The notes under the pieces were generated by a model, which saw nothing but the letters and a program-made list of their open reading frames with translations, ran no database searches and was not told where the DNA came from. From Actinomycetes bacterium (lineage in GTDB: Bacteria > Actinomycetota > Actinomycetes > Actinomycetales > Microbacteriaceae), in assembly GCA_023428065.1 (NCBI GenBank), contig JAEYZI010000046.1:1-60083 (forward strand): DNA of 60,083 nucleotides, given 5' to 3'. The position numbers and the translations under genes are program-made. Position 1 is the first letter of the stretch; every line of letters starts with the position of its first letter. Positions 57,806 to 60,083 of this stretch are shown here, piece by piece.

Positions 57806-59326
57806 ATGCCCGTGGAATCCGTGCGCATCGGGGCCGCGCCCCTCACCGTCGCCGACGTCGTCGCGGTCGCACGCCACGACGCCCGCGTCGACCTCGCCCC
57901 CGAGGCGCTCGACGCGATGGCCGCATCCCGCGCGATCGTCGACCGGCTGGCCTCCGACCCGCGCCCGCACTACGGCATCTCGACGGGGTTCGGCGCGCTC
58001 GCGACACAGCAGATCCCGCGGGATCGGCGCGTGCAGCTGCAGCGCTCGCTCGTGCGCTCGCACGCCGCGAGCTCGGGCCCCGAGGTCGAGCGGGAGGTCG
58101 TGCGCGCCACGATGCTGCTGCGGCTCGCGACGCTCGCGACCGGCCGCACGGGTGTGCGCCCCGAGGTCGCCCGTGTCTACGCCGCGATGCTCGACGCCGA
58201 CATCACGCCCGTCGTCGGGGAGTACGGCTCGCTCGGCTGCTCGGGCGACCTCGCCCCGCTCGCGCACATCGCGCTCGCGGCGATCGGCGAGGGCCCGGTG
58301 CGGGTGGGCGGCGAGCTCGTCGACGCGGCCGACGCGCTCCGGGCGGCGGGCATCGCCCCCCTCGAACTGCACGAGAAGGAGGGCCTCGCCCTCATCAACG
58401 GCACCGACGGCATGCTCGGCATGCTGTGCCTCGCGCTCCACGACCTCGACCTCCTGCTCACGACGGCAGATCTCGCGGCGGCCATGAGCATCGAGGGGCT
58501 CGCGGGGACGGATGCCGTATTCGCCGAGGACCTGCACGCCCTGCGTCCGCACCCCGGCCAGGGGGCATCCGCCCGCCTCATGCGCGAGCTGCTCGCGGGT
58601 TCCCCCGTCGTCGCGGCGTATCGCACGACGGGCTTCACGCGCGTGCAGGACGCCTACTCGCTGCGCTGCGCGCCGCAGGTGCACGGGGCGGCGCGCGACA
58701 CCGCGGCCCACGCCCGTCGGGTGGCGGAGGTCGAGCTCGCGAGCGCGATCGACAACCCCGTCGTGACGCTCGACGGGCGCGTCGAGTCGAACGGCAACTT
58801 CCACGGCGCCCCGATCGGCTACGTGCTCGACTTCCTCGCGATCGCGGCCGCCGACGTCGCCTCGATGAGCGAGCGCCGCACCGACCGCTTCCTCGACCGC
58901 GCCCGCAACGGCGGCCTCCCGCCCTTCCTCGCCGACGACCCCGGCGTCGACTCGGGGCACATGATCGCGCAGTACACGCAGGCCGGGATCGTGAGCGAGC
59001 TCAAGCGGCTCGCGGCGCCGGCATCCGTCGACTCGATCCCCACGAGCGCCATGCAGGAGGACCACGTCTCGATGGGCTGGAGCGCCGCGCGCAAGCTGCG
59101 CCGCTCGCTCGACGGGCTCGGCCGCGTGCTCGCGATCGAGATCCTCACCGCCGCACGCGGCATCGAGCTGCGCGGCGAGGGATGCGCGCCCGCGACCTCG
59201 CGCGTCGTCGCCGCCCTGCGCGAGCGCGTCCCCGGTGCCGGCCCCGACCGCTTCCTCGCCCCCGACATCGCCGCGGCCGTCGACCTCGTCGCCGCGGGAG
59301 ACCTCGTGAAGGGACTCGACGCATGA
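57806..59326 (+). CDS. hutH: Histidine ammonia-lyase
   Basis: A 506-residue lyase that turns L-histidine into urocanate, the first step of the Hut pathway. The MIO prosthetic group forms from C145-S146-G147 in EYGSLGCSGDLAPLAH; most relatives have Ala at the first place. HYGISTGFG carries the catalytic Tyr, and GTDAVFAEDLHALRPHPGQ, IDNPVVTLDGRVESNGNFHG and SIPTSAMQEDHVSMGW follow. Full length. TGGAAT lies 6 bases before ATG 57806, so a leaderless start is possible. The next gene, hutU, overlaps it by 4 bases (ATGA). Confidence 0.93.
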   Translation: MPVESVRIGAAPLTVADVVAVARHDARVDLAPEALDAMAASRAIVDRLASDPRPHYGISTGFGALATQQIPRDRRVQLQRSLVRSHAASSGPEVEREVVRATMLLRLATLATGRTGVRPEVARVYAAMLDADITPVVGEYGSLGCSGDLAPLAHIALAAIGEGPVRVGGELVDAADALRAAGIAPLELHEKEGLALINGTDGMLGMLCLALHDLDLLLTTADLAAAMSIEGLAGTDAVFAEDLHALRPHPGQGASARLMRELLAGSPVVAAYRTTGFTRVQDAYSLRCAPQVHGAARDTAAHARRVAEVELASAIDNPVVTLDGRVESNGNFHGAPIGYVLDFLAIAAADVASMSERRTDRFLDRARNGGLPPFLADDPGVDSGHMIAQYTQAGIVSELKRLAAPASVDSIPTSAMQEDHVSMGWSAARKLRRSLDGLGRVLAIEILTAARGIELRGEGCAPATSRVVAALRERVPGAGPDRFLAPDIAAAVDLVAAGDLVKGLDA

Positions 59327-60083
59327 CCACCACGACCCCCACGATCCGGGCACACCGCGGACGCGTGCTGCACACGCTCGGCTGGCCGCAGGAGGCCGCC
59401 CTGAGGATGCTGCAGAACAACCTCGACCCCGAGGTCGCCGAGCACCCCGAGCAGCTCGTCGTCTACGGCGGCACGGGGAAGGCCGCCCGCGATTGGGCGA
59501 GCTTCCACGCGATCGTGCGCACTCTCGAGACCCTCAAGGGCGACGAGACCCTGCTCGTGCAGTCGGGAAAGCCGGTCGGCGTGCTGCAGACGCACGAGTG
59601 GGCGCCGCGCGTGCTGCTGGCCAACTCGAATCTCGTGGGCGACTGGGCGAACTGGGACGAGTTCCGCCGCCTCGAGGCGCTCGGGCTCACGATGTACGGC
59701 CAGATGACGGCCGGCTCGTGGATTTACATCGGCGCGCAGGGCATCGTGCAAGGCACCTACGAAACCTTCGTGGAAGCCGGACGCCAGCATTATGACGGCA
59801 ATCTGAGGGGACGCTGGGTATTGACGGCCGGCCTCGGCGGCATGGGCGGCGCCCAGCCGCTTGCCGCCGCCATGGCCGGGGCTTCATCGCTCAACATCGA
59901 ATGTCAGCAGTCGCGCATCGATTTTCGTCTGCGCACCCGCTATGTCGACAAGCAGGCCAAGGACCACGATGACGCGCTGCGGCTCATTGCCGAACACACC
60001 GGCAAAGGCGAGGCGGTTTCTATCGCCCTGCTCGGCAATGCCGCCGACATACTGCCCGAGCTGGTGCGCCGCGGTGTACGCCC
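59323..60083 (+). CDS. hutU: Urocanate hydratase, 5' part only, with a composition break
   Basis: The first ~253 codons of urocanase, which converts urocanate to imidazolonepropionate using NAD. LVVYGGTGKAARDWASFHAI and MYGQMTAGSWIYIGAQGIVQ are conserved blocks, and GLGGMGGAQPLAAAMAG is the NAD-binding one. It overlaps hutH by 4 bases. From about 59722 the codon use changes: counting by hand, 6 of 133 codons before that point end in A or T, against 29 of 120 after. The second part (from HYDGNLRGRW on) reads like a proteobacterial urocanase. The frame is open throughout and runs off the window. Family assignment is firm for both halves, but the gene may be an assembly chimera. Confidence 0.85.
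   Translation, partial: MTTTTPTIRAHRGRVLHTLGWPQEAALRMLQNNLDPEVAEHPEQLVVYGGTGKAARDWASFHAIVRTLETLKGDETLLVQSGKPVGVLQTHEWAPRVLLANSNLVGDWANWDEFRRLEALGLTMYGQMTAGSWIYIGAQGIVQGTYETFVEAGRQHYDGNLRGRWVLTAGLGGMGGAQPLAAAMAGASSLNIECQQSRIDFRLRTRYVDKQAKDHDDALRLIAEHTGKGEAVSIALLGNAADILPELVRRGVR

Overview
The window looks like chromosomal DNA from an actinobacterium of the family Microbacteriaceae. It has very high GC with nearly every third codon position G or C, many GTG starts, a mycosin-type protease, DUF4307 and DUF4245 proteins, and several small proteins typical of that family. I see no phage, transposase, CRISPR array or rRNA. The last ~360 bases differ sharply in codon use and look like foreign or misassembled DNA.

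Layout. 1-5191: the end of a mycosin protease gene, NADH dehydrogenase II, a sucrose-symporter-like MFS carrier, then an ArsR-SRPBCC-NTF2 operon. 5192-5683: an unusual tRNA-Leu(UAA) and a 35-bp inverted repeat. 5684-10227: a TetR-MFS-PLP aldolase-lactone oxidase operon. 10284-23121: housekeeping and stress genes (LemA, HtpX, a phosphodiesterase-fold enzyme, AlkX-type glycosylase, AI-2E permease, threonine ammonia-lyase, a second SRPBCC-ArsR pair, GreA, DUF4307, hemolysin III, polyprenyl diphosphate synthase, a class V aminotransferase, PhoH). 23165-24544: an alpha-galactosidase gene broken by one amber codon. 24799-30087: fumC, carbonic anhydrase, DUF4245, xseB, xseA, and divergent ispH. 30139-32542: a histidine-kinase-like protein and a membrane partner. 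32578-37988: glycerol use (SorC regulator, glpK, fba; divergent glpD). 38038-42520: TetR and a heterodimeric ABC exporter. 42521-42890: a cluster of REP-like hairpins. 42891-55135: rmuC, an MmsA-like dehydrogenase, small unknown genes, an exonuclease, ychF, YigZ, SRPBCC, VOC, a CPBP-like protein, an acyltransferase, glutaminase and an MFS carrier. 55146-57723: an AhpD-like protein, a nest of small Microbacteriaceae proteins and an IclR regulator. 57806-60083: hutH and the start of hutU.

Regulation is unusually readable. At least a dozen genes have a TANNNT hexamer 6-7 bases before the start codon, the signature of leaderless transcription, often on both sides of divergent pairs. Near-perfect palindromes sit upstream of five regulator or target genes (3992, 16406, 38007, 50915, 57736). 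The 26-bp palindrome at 50915 has no linked repressor. A hairpin with a T-rich tail abuts the greA ribosome binding site. Dispersed inverted repeats sharing a CCTGCA core occur in at least three intergenic gaps.

The best candidates for undescribed biology are the TetR-MFS-aldolase-lactone oxidase operon, the tRNA-Leu(UAA) with a short variable arm, the orphan 26-bp operator and the two ArsR-SRPBCC modules. The clearest caution is that hutU is probably a chimera.
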